This document shows positions 53,273 through 62,402 of a DNA stretch of 64,000 bases, one piece after another. Location: NCBI GenBank assembly GCA_050330095.1, contig JBHJOC010000040.1, forward strand, positions 20,757-84,756, read 5' to 3'. The notes under the pieces are model-generated. The model was not told where the DNA came from and did not search any database. It was given only the letters and a program-made list of their open reading frames with translations. A program made the translations under genes and the position numbers. This stretch comes from JBCBWG01 sp036804185. Lineage in GTDB: Bacteria; Pseudomonadota; Alphaproteobacteria; Rhizobiales; Hyphomicrobiaceae. Numbering within the stretch: the first letter of the stretch is position 1; the number at the start of each line of letters is the position of its first letter.

Positions 53273-54319
53273 TCAGATCATCGAATGCCGCGGCGTGAGG
53301 CGCTGGTTGATGATCGTCTCAGCGATTTGGACGGTGTTCAGAGCCGCACCCTTCAAAAGATTGTCCGACACCACCCACATGGCGAGGCCGTTCTCGACAG
53401 TCGCGTCCTCGCGAATCCGAGAGACGTAGGTCGCAAACTCTCCTGCGGCCTCGACAGGCGTCACGTAGCCACCGGATTCACGCTTGTCGACCACCATAAC
53501 GCCAGGGGCTTCGCGCAGGATCGCGCGCGCTTCAGCAACCGTCATCGGCCGCTCGAACTCGATGTTGACCGACTCGGAATGTCCAACGAACACGGGCACG
53601 CGAACGCAGGTCGCCGTCAATTTGATCGCCGGATCGAGAATTTTCTTTGTCTCGACCATCATTTTCCATTCCTCCTTTGTAAAGCCGTCCTCCATGAAGA
53701 CGTCGATGTGGGGAATGACGTTGAACGCGATCTGCTTCGGAAACTTGTTCGGTGACACCTCTTGTCCCGGCACATAAACGCCTTTCGTCTGGTGCCAAAG
53801 CTCGTCCATCGCCTCTTTTCCTGCACCCGAGACCGATTGGTAGGTCGAGACGACGACACGCTTGATCGGGTTTTCGTCGTGTAGAGGCTTCAACGCAACG
53901 ACAAGTTGGGCGGTCGAGCAATTCGGGTTCGCGATAATGTTCTTTCGGTTCGCCCGCCGCATATAGTCAGCGAGCACATGGCCATTGACCTCCGGCACGA
54001 TCAGGGGAACATCGAGATCGTAGCGCCAGGCCGACGAGTTATCGATAACGAGCGAACCCGTGGCTGCGATGCGCGGCGACCATTCCTTCGAGATTGTTCC
54101 GCCCGCGCTCATCAGCACGAAATCGATCCCCGAGAAATCGAAGTGCTCGAGGTCGTGGCACTTGAGAGATTTTTCGCCAAAGCTGACTTCGGTTCCGAGT
54201 GACCGGCGCGACGCGACGGCGAAAACTTCCTCGACAGGAAACTCTCGCTCGGCGAGCACGTTCAGCATTTCACGGCCCACGTTTCCCGTGGCGCCGACGA
54301 TGGCGATCTTGTAGCCCAT
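53273..54319 (-). CDS. asd: Aspartate-semialdehyde dehydrogenase
   Basis: Asd reduces aspartyl phosphate to the semialdehyde, feeding lysine, methionine, threonine and diaminopimelate synthesis. From the ATG at 54319 the product has 348 residues. IAIVGATGNVGREML binds NADP, catalytic Cys134 is in IANPNCSTAQLV, and VPVFVGHSESVNIEF holds the catalytic His region. SAGGTISKEW is also conserved. It stands alone on the minus strand. Confidence 0.97.
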   Translation of the reverse strand: MGYKIAIVGATGNVGREMLNVLAEREFPVEEVFAVASRRSLGTEVSFGEKSLKCHDLEHFDFSGIDFVLMSAGGTISKEWSPRIAATGSLVIDNSSAWRYDLDVPLIVPEVNGHVLADYMRRANRKNIIANPNCSTAQLVVALKPLHDENPIKRVVVSTYQSVSGAGKEAMDELWHQTKGVYVPGQEVSPNKFPKQIAFNVIPHIDVFMEDGFTKEEWKMMVETKKILDPAIKLTATCVRVPVFVGHSESVNIEFERPMTVAEARAILREAPGVMVVDKRESGGYVTPVEAAGEFATYVSRIREDATVENGLAMWVVSDNLLKGAALNTVQIAETIINQRLTPRHSMI

Positions 54320-54527
54320 GGCGATATCGACCTCAGTGCGTCTGCGGATGCAGCTGCGCCGCAATAAGCCGCGTTCGAGGTTTCCGCAAGGCAACCTGCG
54401 TTCGAGCCTCCTGACACCGTCATGTCAGCAGCCTTGCACCTGCAGCCACAAGCTCGATTAACACAATAGCACACTCGGCGTGCCACACTCGGGAGAGTTG
54501 CAACAGCGTTGCGTGGCAGTCGTCCCG

Positions 54528-55010
54528 ATGTTCGAGCGCACCCCGGTCGATAATTTCAGCGTTCACACCGTGCTTGTCGAGATCTCCCTCGACGACGGAA
54601 CGGCTCGTATCGGCCGTGCCGCCTTGGAGCAGGGACGCTCCGTCCACGCCCTTCTCAACGGATCGGGGCCGTTCCTCTACGTCGAAAGCCTGGACGGTGA
54701 CGCCGATTTCCTGCCGAAGGCGCGCATTGCTGCCCTCAAGCTTGTCAAGCCGATCGAACCGCGCGTGCTCAATCAACCGAGCCTCGATGCGAGCCGCTTC
54801 GATCCAGCACGCGTTCTGGGCGTGTCGAGCACCGCGCCCTGGAGCGAAGTGCACGCTGCCTACCGCGATCTCGTGAAGCTCTATCATCCGGACCGGTTCG
54901 CGTCCGTCGACCTGCCGCCCGAGGTCGCAGCCTATCTGGACGCCAAGGCCAAACAGATCACTCTGGCCTTCCGGTTGTTGAAGTCTGCCCGCAACGGCGC
55001 AGTCACGTGA
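54528..55010 (+). CDS. J-domain protein with C-terminal DnaJ domain
   Basis: The 160-residue product has an N-terminal part of about 95 residues with VHTVLVEISLDDGTARIGRA, GRSVHALLNGSGPFLYVESL and KARIAALKLV. A C-terminal J-domain follows at about 100-157 with ARVLGVSSTAPWSEVHAAYR and the HPD tripeptide at 120-122 (KLYHPDRF). The HPD indicates interaction with an Hsp70. There is no Gly/Phe or zinc domain, so it is a type III J-protein. A GTG at 54480 is a possible earlier start. Its client is unknown. Confidence 0.87.
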   Translation: MFERTPVDNFSVHTVLVEISLDDGTARIGRAALEQGRSVHALLNGSGPFLYVESLDGDADFLPKARIAALKLVKPIEPRVLNQPSLDASRFDPARVLGVSSTAPWSEVHAAYRDLVKLYHPDRFASVDLPPEVAAYLDAKAKQITLAFRLLKSARNGAVT

Positions 55011-55046
55011 GCGTGGCGCACCCGGGCAGCAGCTGAAGGGTCAGTT

Positions 55047-56870
55047 TCAGCGCTTCTCGCCAACGCCCGGCGCCAGACGAATGCCAAGCTCGCGCAATTG
55101 GCTCGATGCGACCTCGCTTGGGGCGCCCATCAGAAGATCGGCCGCCTGCTGGTTCATCGGGAACAGCGCGACATCCCTCACGGCCTTCCGGCCCGTCAGC
55201 AGCATGACGATCCGCTCAATCCCCGCGGCCATGCCACCATGCGGTGGTGCGCCGTACTGGAACGCCTTGTAGAGCGCACCAAAGCGTGCCTCGACCGTCG
55301 CGGGCGGAATGCCGGCAATACCGAACGCTTTCACCATGGTCTCGGGCCGATGGTTGCGGATCGAGCCCGACGCGATCTCGTACCCATTGCACACAAGGTC
55401 GTACTGCTGCGCCTTGAGCGCAAGCAGCGCGTCGCGGCCTTCTGCGTCCGCGGCCTCCAGTGCCTCGAGGCCGCCCTTGGGCATGGAGAACGGGTTGTGC
55501 GAAAATTCGATCTTCTTGGCGTCCTCGTCCCATTCGTACATCGGGAAATCGACGATCCAGGCGAGCGCATAACGACCCTCGTCGATGACGCCAAGATCTT
55601 GGCCAACACGGTCACGCGCGAGCCCGGCGAATTTCGAGAAGTTTGCGGGGTTGCCAGCGACGAAGAACACGGCGTCGCCAGTCCTGAGCTGAAGCTGTGC
55701 CTGAATTCCCTGCGCACGATCGGCGCCGATGTTCTTTGCGATTGGCCCGGCGCCAGCACTGCCTTCTTCCTCGCGCCAGAAAATGTACCCCAGCCCAGGC
55801 TGGCCTTCGCCCTGCGCCCACGCATTCATGCGGTCGCAGAAGGCTCTGCTGCCGCCGCCGGGTGCCGGGATTGCCCACACCCGCGCCTTCGGGTCCTTGT
55901 CGAGCATGCCGGCGAACACCTTGAAGCCCGAGCCGCGGAAGTGCTCCGTGACGTCGGCCATCTCGATCGGGTTTCGCAGGTCCGGCTTGTCAGAGCCGTA
56001 CTTGGCAATCGCCGTGTCGTAAGGGATCCGCGGAAACGCGGCCGTCACGGCCTTGCCTTCGGCGAACTCCTCGAACACGCCCCGAATGATGGGCTCCATG
56101 GTCGTGAACACATCGTCCTGCTCGATGAAGCTCATCTCGACGTCGAGCTGGTAGAACTCGCCGGGCAGGCGGTCGGCGCGCGGGTCCTCGTCGCGGAAAC
56201 ACGGCGCGATCTGGAAATAGCGGTCGAAGCCCGACATCATGATGAGCTGCTTATATTGCTGCGGCGCCTGCGGAAGCGCGTAGAAGCGCCCTTGATGGAT
56301 CCGGCTTGGCACCAGGAAATCGCGGGCGCCTTCCGGGCTCGAGGCTGTCAGGATCGGGGTCGGAAACTCGTTGAAGCCGGCATCGTGCATGCGCGCCCGG
56401 ATCGAGCGGGTAATCGCAAGCCGCTTCATGATGATAGCGTGGAGCGTCTCGCGCCGGAGGTCCAGGAAGCGGTAGGTGAGGCGGATGTCTTCTGGATAGT
56501 CGGGCTCGCCGAAAACGGGCAGCGGCAGGTCATGCGCCTCCGACAAAACCTCGATCTCGGTCGCAAAGAGCTCAACCGCTCCGGTCAAGAGCTCATCGTT
56601 CGCCGTGCCTTCCGGCCGCGCCCGCACCTTGCCGTCGATACGGGCGACCCACTCCGAGCGCAGCCGCTCTGCCGCCACGAACGCCGGGCTGTCCGGGTCG
56701 GCGACGATCTGCGTGATGCCGTAGTGGTCGCGCAAGTCGATGAACAGCACGCCGCCGTGGTCACGCACCCGATGGACCCAGCCCGAAAGCCGAACAGTCT
56801 TGCCGACGTCGCTCGCGCGCAGAGCGCCGCAGGTGTGGGAGCGGTAGCGGTGGAATGCTGTGTCGGCCAT
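55047..56870 (-). CDS. aspS: Aspartyl-tRNA synthetase
   Basis: AspRS is a class II synthetase. The product has 607 residues from the ATG at 56870. The N-terminal OB fold has VRLSGWVHRVRDHGGVLFID. The catalytic core has motif 2 FRDEDPRADRLPGEFYQLDV and motif 3 near PPHGGMAAGIERIVMLLTG. The inserted GAD domain, which marks the bacterial type, lies between. Archaeal-type features are absent. It is divergent from rnd. Confidence 0.97.
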   Translation of the reverse strand: MADTAFHRYRSHTCGALRASDVGKTVRLSGWVHRVRDHGGVLFIDLRDHYGITQIVADPDSPAFVAAERLRSEWVARIDGKVRARPEGTANDELLTGAVELFATEIEVLSEAHDLPLPVFGEPDYPEDIRLTYRFLDLRRETLHAIIMKRLAITRSIRARMHDAGFNEFPTPILTASSPEGARDFLVPSRIHQGRFYALPQAPQQYKQLIMMSGFDRYFQIAPCFRDEDPRADRLPGEFYQLDVEMSFIEQDDVFTTMEPIIRGVFEEFAEGKAVTAAFPRIPYDTAIAKYGSDKPDLRNPIEMADVTEHFRGSGFKVFAGMLDKDPKARVWAIPAPGGGSRAFCDRMNAWAQGEGQPGLGYIFWREEEGSAGAGPIAKNIGADRAQGIQAQLQLRTGDAVFFVAGNPANFSKFAGLARDRVGQDLGVIDEGRYALAWIVDFPMYEWDEDAKKIEFSHNPFSMPKGGLEALEAADAEGRDALLALKAQQYDLVCNGYEIASGSIRNHRPETMVKAFGIAGIPPATVEARFGALYKAFQYGAPPHGGMAAGIERIVMLLTGRKAVRDVALFPMNQQAADLLMGAPSEVASSQLRELGIRLAPGVGEKR

Positions 56871-57253
56871 GGAGCGTGCCCTTGTCTCAGTCCATTCGAC
56901 GCGAGCGTGCACTCGACGTCGGTTGCGCAGCCGGATGATGGAGCGCAGCGCCCACCCCCGAGGCAGCCAGCGAGTGGCCACGCATGCGCCGCCCTGTCAA
57001 CTGCAGGCGTTGACGCGAGGCGTCGATGACGGTTCCGAACGGCCGCTCAGCACGTCTCTGCGGCGCCGCCTTTTCGCATCTCTTCATCTCGAACGCATGA
57101 AAACTGCATCGTGCGCCGACGTGTGGACTTGAGCATCGACGCCGAAGCCCCCAGGGTGTCGGGGACAAAACCAGCACGGCGCAGGCCCGCACTGTCATCA
57201 CACGCGTCCCGTGATCGCAGGCAAGGCACGCCACTTCAAGTCTCGAAGGTTCG
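56871..57253. other. Divergent aspS/rnd spacer
   Basis: This 383-base spacer should hold the promoters of aspS and rnd. I see no gene, RNA or clear repeat. Open frames crossing it are extensions of shadow frames. Confidence 0.5.
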
Positions 57254-58420
57254 ATGAAGGTTATCAAGGACACCGACGCGCTGGCCGACCTTTGCAGGCG
57301 CCTGCGCCAGGACTCTTACGTCACGGTCGACACGGAGTTCTTGCGGGAGAACACCTATTATCCGAAATTGTGCCTGATCCAGCTCGCATCCGAAGGCGCC
57401 GAAGCAATAGTCGATCCCTTGGAAGACCGGATCGATCTCTCGCCGTTTTACGAGCTGATGGCGGACCGTGGCGTCGTCAAAGTGTTTCACGCAGCCCGCC
57501 AGGACGTCGAGATCGTCCACGTTCAGGCAGGCCTCATCCCAACGCCGCTGTTTGATACGCAGGTCGCAGCCATGGTCTGCGGGTTTGGTGACAGTATCGG
57601 CTATGTCAACCTTGTCAAAACGATCACCAACGTCTCACTCGACAAAGGGGCGCGCTTCACGGACTGGAGCCAGCGCCCGCTCTCTCAGAAACAGCTGACC
57701 TACGCACTCGCCGACGTCACCCACCTGCGGGATGTTTATAAGGTCCTTCGCGCCGAGTTGGACCGGACGGACCGTGAAGCGTGGCTCGCCGAAGAGATGG
57801 CGACCTTAACTGCGCCTGAGACCTACACGACGCGCCCCGGCGACGCGTGGCAGCGCTTGAAATTCAAAGCCAAGAACCGCCGGGCCATGGCCATTCTCAT
57901 GGAACTTGCCGAGTGGCGCGAACGGACAGCGCAGCACCTCGACGTCCCACGTGCTCGCGTACTCAAGGATGACGCACTTTACGATCTCGCGAACCAAGCG
58001 CCCACAACGACGGCAGAGCTTGCCCAAATGCGGTCGTTCAGCAACGGGTTCGAGCGTTCACAGCGCGGTCAGGAGCTTCTGTCCGTAATCAAGTCAGGGC
58101 TCGAGCGCGCGCTCGATGGCGTACCCTCACCGAAGAACGGGCGGCAGGGCTCACCATCGGATGCGGCCCTGGTGGATCTCTTGAAGGTGCTGCTCAAGGC
58201 GTCTGCAGCGCGCAGCCGCGTTGCTGCAAAGATGCTTGCCGATACCGAAGACCTCGAGCGCCTCGCGACCGAGGAGGCGCCGGATATTCCGGCTCTAAGG
58301 GGATGGCGTCGGAGGCTGTTCGGTGACGATGCGCTGCGCTTGAAGCGCGGCGAGATCGCGCTCAGCGTTCGCGATGGCGAGGTGGTGGTCACTCCGCTTG
58401 CACCGGCGTCCGAGCTCTGA
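57254..58420 (+). CDS. rnd: Ribonuclease D
   Basis: RNase D is a 3'-5' exoribonuclease that trims tRNA and small RNA precursors. The 388-residue product has the DEDDy set: Asp26 and Glu28 in VDTEFLRENTYY, Asp in HAARQDVEIV near 84, and Tyr and Asp in YALADVTHLRDVY near 151-155. A helical HRDC domain follows at about 205-290. Length fits the family. Confidence 0.95.
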   Translation: MKVIKDTDALADLCRRLRQDSYVTVDTEFLRENTYYPKLCLIQLASEGAEAIVDPLEDRIDLSPFYELMADRGVVKVFHAARQDVEIVHVQAGLIPTPLFDTQVAAMVCGFGDSIGYVNLVKTITNVSLDKGARFTDWSQRPLSQKQLTYALADVTHLRDVYKVLRAELDRTDREAWLAEEMATLTAPETYTTRPGDAWQRLKFKAKNRRAMAILMELAEWRERTAQHLDVPRARVLKDDALYDLANQAPTTTAELAQMRSFSNGFERSQRGQELLSVIKSGLERALDGVPSPKNGRQGSPSDAALVDLLKVLLKASAARSRVAAKMLADTEDLERLATEEAPDIPALRGWRRRLFGDDALRLKRGEIALSVRDGEVVVTPLAPASEL

Positions 58421-58473
58421 ACGGCAGGTGGGCGGCGCCTGAATACAGGGGGTTTGCGGCCCCAACGTCCACA

Positions 58474-59994
58474 TCAGGCCCAACGCGCGTCCGAGGCGTC
58501 GTCCTCGGGCCAATCGAACTCGGCCAGCAGGTGGTCCCGCGTCGAAAAATCAAAGGCCGTCATCCAGTAGGGATGCGTCAGAGGGATCGAGCGGTCGATG
58601 TGGTCGGTCGCAAAGAGCGCCACGCCAGTTGTGTCGAACAGAACCGCGATCGGCCCCATTGCAGTCTCCATCATTTGTCCACGCAGCTTTTCCCCATCGC
58701 GAGCGCAATTGGGAATGTCGCCGATCCAATGGGAGAATGTCGTCCCGACATGCGCGCAGAAATAGACCGAGAGTTCGTCCGGGACGGTCTCATCGGGGGT
58801 CGGATGGGGTTCGGGCCGCCCGCCCAGAGGCTCGAAGCTCTGATCGTCGCCCGGCTCGGCCCAAGGGCCAGCGCCTGGCCTCTCGACCGGGCCCCGGCCA
58901 GGGTCTTGATCATGGCCCGTGTCCGCGGTGTTGGCGGCCACCGAAGGCTCGGTCCGTGCGTCGGCAGCCTTCACATCCAACTCTGCGAAGTAGGCGTCGA
59001 CCTCTGCCGCCGACGCGGCACGGACGAACGGCTGCCCGAGCAGCCATTCGGCATTCGCACGCAGCACCCGGTACGGTGCGCCAAGTGCCTGGAAGCGGTC
59101 GTCGAATGCCTGGAAGAGGCGCTCGACATGAAACGAGTGCAGCTGCGATGTCTGCGGCTCATAGCCCGACTGGGCGCCGACCTCGCGCGTTTCGAGCGCC
59201 AGGAGCTCAAAGGAGAGGTCATGGACCAGTTCGGCATATTCGCCAGCGCCGATCAGTTCGAGCCCCTTGCGGACGCGGAGCACGACCGACCGGCTGCCAG
59301 CAACCATCCCCTCGAGCGACGCCGCCCAGGCCTCGTGCCCGTCGTTCGAGACCATGCGGATGTAGTCGTCGACGGCAAGAACGATCTCAAGGTCTTCCGG
59401 CAACAGCGCGTCGCGCAGCGTGGCCGAACGCTGGGCGCGCTCCACGAAGGTTCGTGCCGTTTCGATGACAGCATGCCAGCTCGAGCTATCGATCGCATCA
59501 TCCGGGATCACGATCATGTCCAGTGTCGGGATGGCACGCGGCGCCAAGATATCGGCCCGCCGCTTCAGCCGCGAATCACGGCTGCGGGCACGCGCGGGGC
59601 CGCTACTCTGGCCGGCGGCGGGACGCGCGGCGTCTCGCGTGCGGTCGCGTAAAGCTGCCGCCACATCGTCGGGTGGTGGAGTGGTCGGTCCGGCTTCGCG
59701 CCTGACAGTGGGGGCTGCGACGTCTGAAGCGTCATGGGTCAAACCGGGGGCAGGCTCGCGCTGCCCGACCTCAGGTTCGCTGGTGTGCGATGGATGCCCG
59801 GGCGCTATATTGTTCGTCGGCTGCGCAAACGATCGGCTGACGGCGCGCGCGAGGCGATCCAGCGACGGGCCGACATAACCGTCCCTCACGTCGCTTGTCG
59901 CCCGTTCGGACGACACCGCTGCACCTCGCTCTTGCGATAAAGCGTCGGCGGACGACGCAGGCGTGACACGACGCGAAAACAAGCTCGCCAGCAT
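58474..59994 (-). CDS. Large protein of unknown function, possible DUF4375-like core
   Basis: The 506-residue product has an N-terminal disordered region of about 150 residues rich in Arg, Ser, Pro and Asp. A folded core follows at about 155-340 with IPTLDMIVIPDDAIDSSSWH, DYIRMVSNDGHEAWAASLEG and GLELIGAGEYAELVHDLSFE, which resembles the DUF4375/DMP19 C-terminal pattern. A second linker precedes a C-terminal domain (about 410-506) with VYFCAHVGTTFSHWIGDIPN and WMTAFDFSTRDHLLAEFDWP. There is no signal peptide or membrane helix. The DUF4375 resemblance is weak and only an inference. It is convergent with rnd. Confidence 0.68.
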   Translation of the reverse strand: MLASLFSRRVTPASSADALSQERGAAVSSERATSDVRDGYVGPSLDRLARAVSRSFAQPTNNIAPGHPSHTSEPEVGQREPAPGLTHDASDVAAPTVRREAGPTTPPPDDVAAALRDRTRDAARPAAGQSSGPARARSRDSRLKRRADILAPRAIPTLDMIVIPDDAIDSSSWHAVIETARTFVERAQRSATLRDALLPEDLEIVLAVDDYIRMVSNDGHEAWAASLEGMVAGSRSVVLRVRKGLELIGAGEYAELVHDLSFELLALETREVGAQSGYEPQTSQLHSFHVERLFQAFDDRFQALGAPYRVLRANAEWLLGQPFVRAASAAEVDAYFAELDVKAADARTEPSVAANTADTGHDQDPGRGPVERPGAGPWAEPGDDQSFEPLGGRPEPHPTPDETVPDELSVYFCAHVGTTFSHWIGDIPNCARDGEKLRGQMMETAMGPIAVLFDTTGVALFATDHIDRSIPLTHPYWMTAFDFSTRDHLLAEFDWPEDDASDARWA

Positions 59995-60179
59995 GGATGT
60001 CCTCGACCGTCTCGGACCTTAAGCCCCGCGGACCGGAGCTCGAGGATCCTCGAACGCGTCCGGAGCATCCCTAAAGTGGTACGTGAAGCCGGCTAATAAT
60101 CATTGAAAAAAGTCTCACCGGGCAACAAATGGCCGTCTCGAAATCAAACATTCAAGCAGTGTTGCGCTCATCGGCTGCG

Positions 60180-61181
60180 TCACAGCCATCCCTTAATGCG
60201 GAAGTAAACATAAGGCAGTATCGCGGATACGACCATGATGCCGAGCGCCCAAAGGTATCCGTAGGTCCACTGTAGTTCCGGCATATATTCGAAGTTCATG
60301 CCGTAGATCGAGGCAATAAGGGTAGGCGGCAGAAATACGACCGCCGCGACAGAGAAAATCTTGATGATCTGTGTCTGTTGGATGTTGATAAGGCCAAGCG
60401 TTGCATCGAGCAGAAATTCGAGTTTCGTCGACAGGAAGGTCGCCTGATCCGTGAGCGCCACGACATCACGGTACAGGACTTTGGCTTTCGCCCTGGCATC
60501 CTTGACCTGTCGCTTATCTTTCGCGTCAACTGTTTGATGGTAGGTCACGAGACGATTGATGCTCACGAGGCTCTCGCGCACCTTCGTCAGAAGGTCTGCG
60601 TCACGACCGATCTTCTCGATGATGGCGCGCAAATCATCTGAACTCGTCGAAGGTTTCTCACCGACTTCGCGACGGAACACCTTGCGCGACAGCTTGTCGA
60701 GCTCTCGACCGACACGTTCAAGTGCATCGGCCATGCGATCACATTGGGATTCAACCAGCGCGAACATGATCTGCTCGCCACCGGCACACGCGACAGCCCC
60801 GGGCTTTTGTGCACGCGCGATGTAGGTTGAGAACGCGCGAGGCTCAACGAACCGAATGGTCGCAAGAACGTTGCCTTTGAGAATGAACGTAATCGGTGAC
60901 GTTTCCGGCGCTTCGGTCTCGATCCTGGTAACGGCCGTCACCGTCATGAACTCAGCGCCGTCTTCCTGGTAAAGCCGCGCGGAAACTTCGATTTCCTCCA
61001 TCTCTTCGCGGGTCGGGAGGCTCAGCGAAAGGAGCTGCTCTATGAGCTTATCTTCGTCTGACGTCGGCGAAACGATGTCGAACCAGACGAGATCTGACGG
61101 CAGCCCATCAATCAATCCGCCGATCTCGGTTTCCGTCAATGGCACGAGCCGATTGGCCTCGGAGCGGTAAGCTGTGATCAT
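60180..61181 (-). CDS. corA: Magnesium/cobalt transporter CorA
   Basis: CorA is a homopentameric divalent-cation channel. The 333-residue product has a long soluble N-terminal domain and two C-terminal helices, about 275-295 and 308-327. The GMN filter motif appears as YGMNFEYMPEL between them, and the WTYGYLWALG segment starts the second helix. The C-terminus RIKGWL is basic. It stands alone on the minus strand. Confidence 0.95.
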   Translation of the reverse strand: MITAYRSEANRLVPLTETEIGGLIDGLPSDLVWFDIVSPTSDEDKLIEQLLSLSLPTREEMEEIEVSARLYQEDGAEFMTVTAVTRIETEAPETSPITFILKGNVLATIRFVEPRAFSTYIARAQKPGAVACAGGEQIMFALVESQCDRMADALERVGRELDKLSRKVFRREVGEKPSTSSDDLRAIIEKIGRDADLLTKVRESLVSINRLVTYHQTVDAKDKRQVKDARAKAKVLYRDVVALTDQATFLSTKLEFLLDATLGLINIQQTQIIKIFSVAAVVFLPPTLIASIYGMNFEYMPELQWTYGYLWALGIMVVSAILPYVYFRIKGWL

Positions 61182-61508
61182 GGACCCTAAGCCGTTTCAA
61201 TGCGGACACGCTGGTCCAGGAGCGAGACTCGCGATCGAGGCCGCCAGCACACGCAAGATGACCGGTGAGCTTGGACGGTCAGTTGCCTAACCCGGCTCTG
61301 GCCGCCTATATGGTGAAGCGGGTGACGCAACCCACTCGGCATCGGTGTCCTTGCCCCCGCGACACCAAGCTTTGGCGCGTGGTTATGCGAAACGAGAAGC
61401 TTAGGCAACTGTCTTGATATCGAGATCTGGCAGGAGTGCTGATCGCGCCGGGCCGTCGCGGCATGCCGCTCAAACGCCAGATTGCTACTGACCGTGCTGG
61501 TTTTGAAT
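61182..61508. other. Gene-free region upstream of corA
   Basis: This 327-base stretch lies between the transglutaminase stop and the corA start. It contains an 11-bp inverted repeat, CAGTTGCCTAA at 61280-61290 with TTAGGCAACTG at 61401-61411, separated by 110 bases. No gene or RNA is evident. Confidence 0.45.
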
Positions 61509-62402
61509 TCAGTGATCGGCAATTGAGACAATCGGCGACGGCTCAGGCCAGACGACGTCGCCGGACCGCAAAACCCAGTGGGGTTGCGAGGGTGTTGAAA
61601 CCTGAATATCAAGACCCCGCCACGGATAGACGTGACTGCGTCCGTAGCTCAACGGGAACCGGTGTCCCGGAATCGGATTGAGCTTTGGGGTCACGGTTTG
61701 TGTCCCAAGCTTTTTGAAGTGTGCGATGTCCCAGTCTTCGACGATGGCACCGAAGCGGGTCCGGACCCAGCAATGCATCCCCGCAGCAGCTGGCCCCTCG
61801 GCGTGAGGCACAAAATAGCAGGTGATATACGCTGCCTCGTAACCGGCTGACCTGAGGGCTGCCACAAGGTAGGTATTGATATCGATGCAATTCCCAGCAA
61901 CGCAGGCGACCTGCGGCACGTGGGGCGCACCGGCATACCAGCGCTGCTCGTAAGGAACCTCGCCGTAATCGAAGCGGCGATTGGTCTCTTCCACAATTGC
62001 GACGAGACCGGCGTGTCCGTCCCGGTCTGCGCACCCAATCCGGCGTATATCGGCAGCAAGTTCATCGGCAGCCATCGTGAGCGCGCACTCTTCGGGCCTG
62101 AAGCAGGCGTCTGAAAGCCTCGGCCCGCCGTGAGAGAAGCGGTGCCGGATCTCCGGTCTCGCCCTCGGCTCGGGCGGGACCATGATGGCCGCCAACAGCC
62201 CGGTTCGCACCTCACGGACGATGTCGACGTGCCAACCGGGTGGGCTCGAGAACGCGACACTGCTGGAAAAGTCAGCCTCGATGCCAAGCGGCGCAATCAG
62301 TGCGACCGCGTCGTGGTCGGCCGCCGTATCGCAGAGGCTGATCGCCAGCGTGGTGTCTGGATTACCCATGACGCGGCGGGCCTGCGCGCTTCGGGGCGTC
62401 AT
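61509..62402 (-). CDS. Transglutaminase-like (cysteine-protease fold) protein
   Basis: The 297-residue product has a transglutaminase-like core at about 120-250. The catalytic-type Cys is in AGNCIDINTYLVAALRSAG, His is in AGMHCWVRTRFG and Asp is in VEDWDIAHFK, in the expected Cys-His-Asp order. The N-terminal part is a beta-rich domain. Bacterial members include peptidases and peptide cyclisers; the substrate is unknown. The ATG at 62402 overlaps the permease stop (ATGA), so it is translationally coupled to it. Confidence 0.88.
   Translation of the reverse strand: MTPRSAQARRVMGNPDTTLAISLCDTAADHDAVALIAPLGIEADFSSSVAFSSPPGWHVDIVREVRTGLLAAIMVPPEPRARPEIRHRFSHGGPRLSDACFRPEECALTMAADELAADIRRIGCADRDGHAGLVAIVEETNRRFDYGEVPYEQRWYAGAPHVPQVACVAGNCIDINTYLVAALRSAGYEAAYITCYFVPHAEGPAAAGMHCWVRTRFGAIVEDWDIAHFKKLGTQTVTPKLNPIPGHRFPLSYGRSHVYPWRGLDIQVSTPSQPHWVLRSGDVVWPEPSPIVSIADH

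Noticed and set aside
55098..57029. 643-codon open frame on the plus strand
   Set aside because: It is the antisense shadow of aspS. GC-rich codon use keeps the opposite strand open, and the translation has no domain and is rich in Arg, His and Val.
58531..59652. 373-codon plus-strand open frame opposite the 506-residue unknown gene
   Set aside because: Either strand could code by length, but the minus-strand protein has domain-like segments and normal composition, whereas this frame is arginine-rich and featureless.
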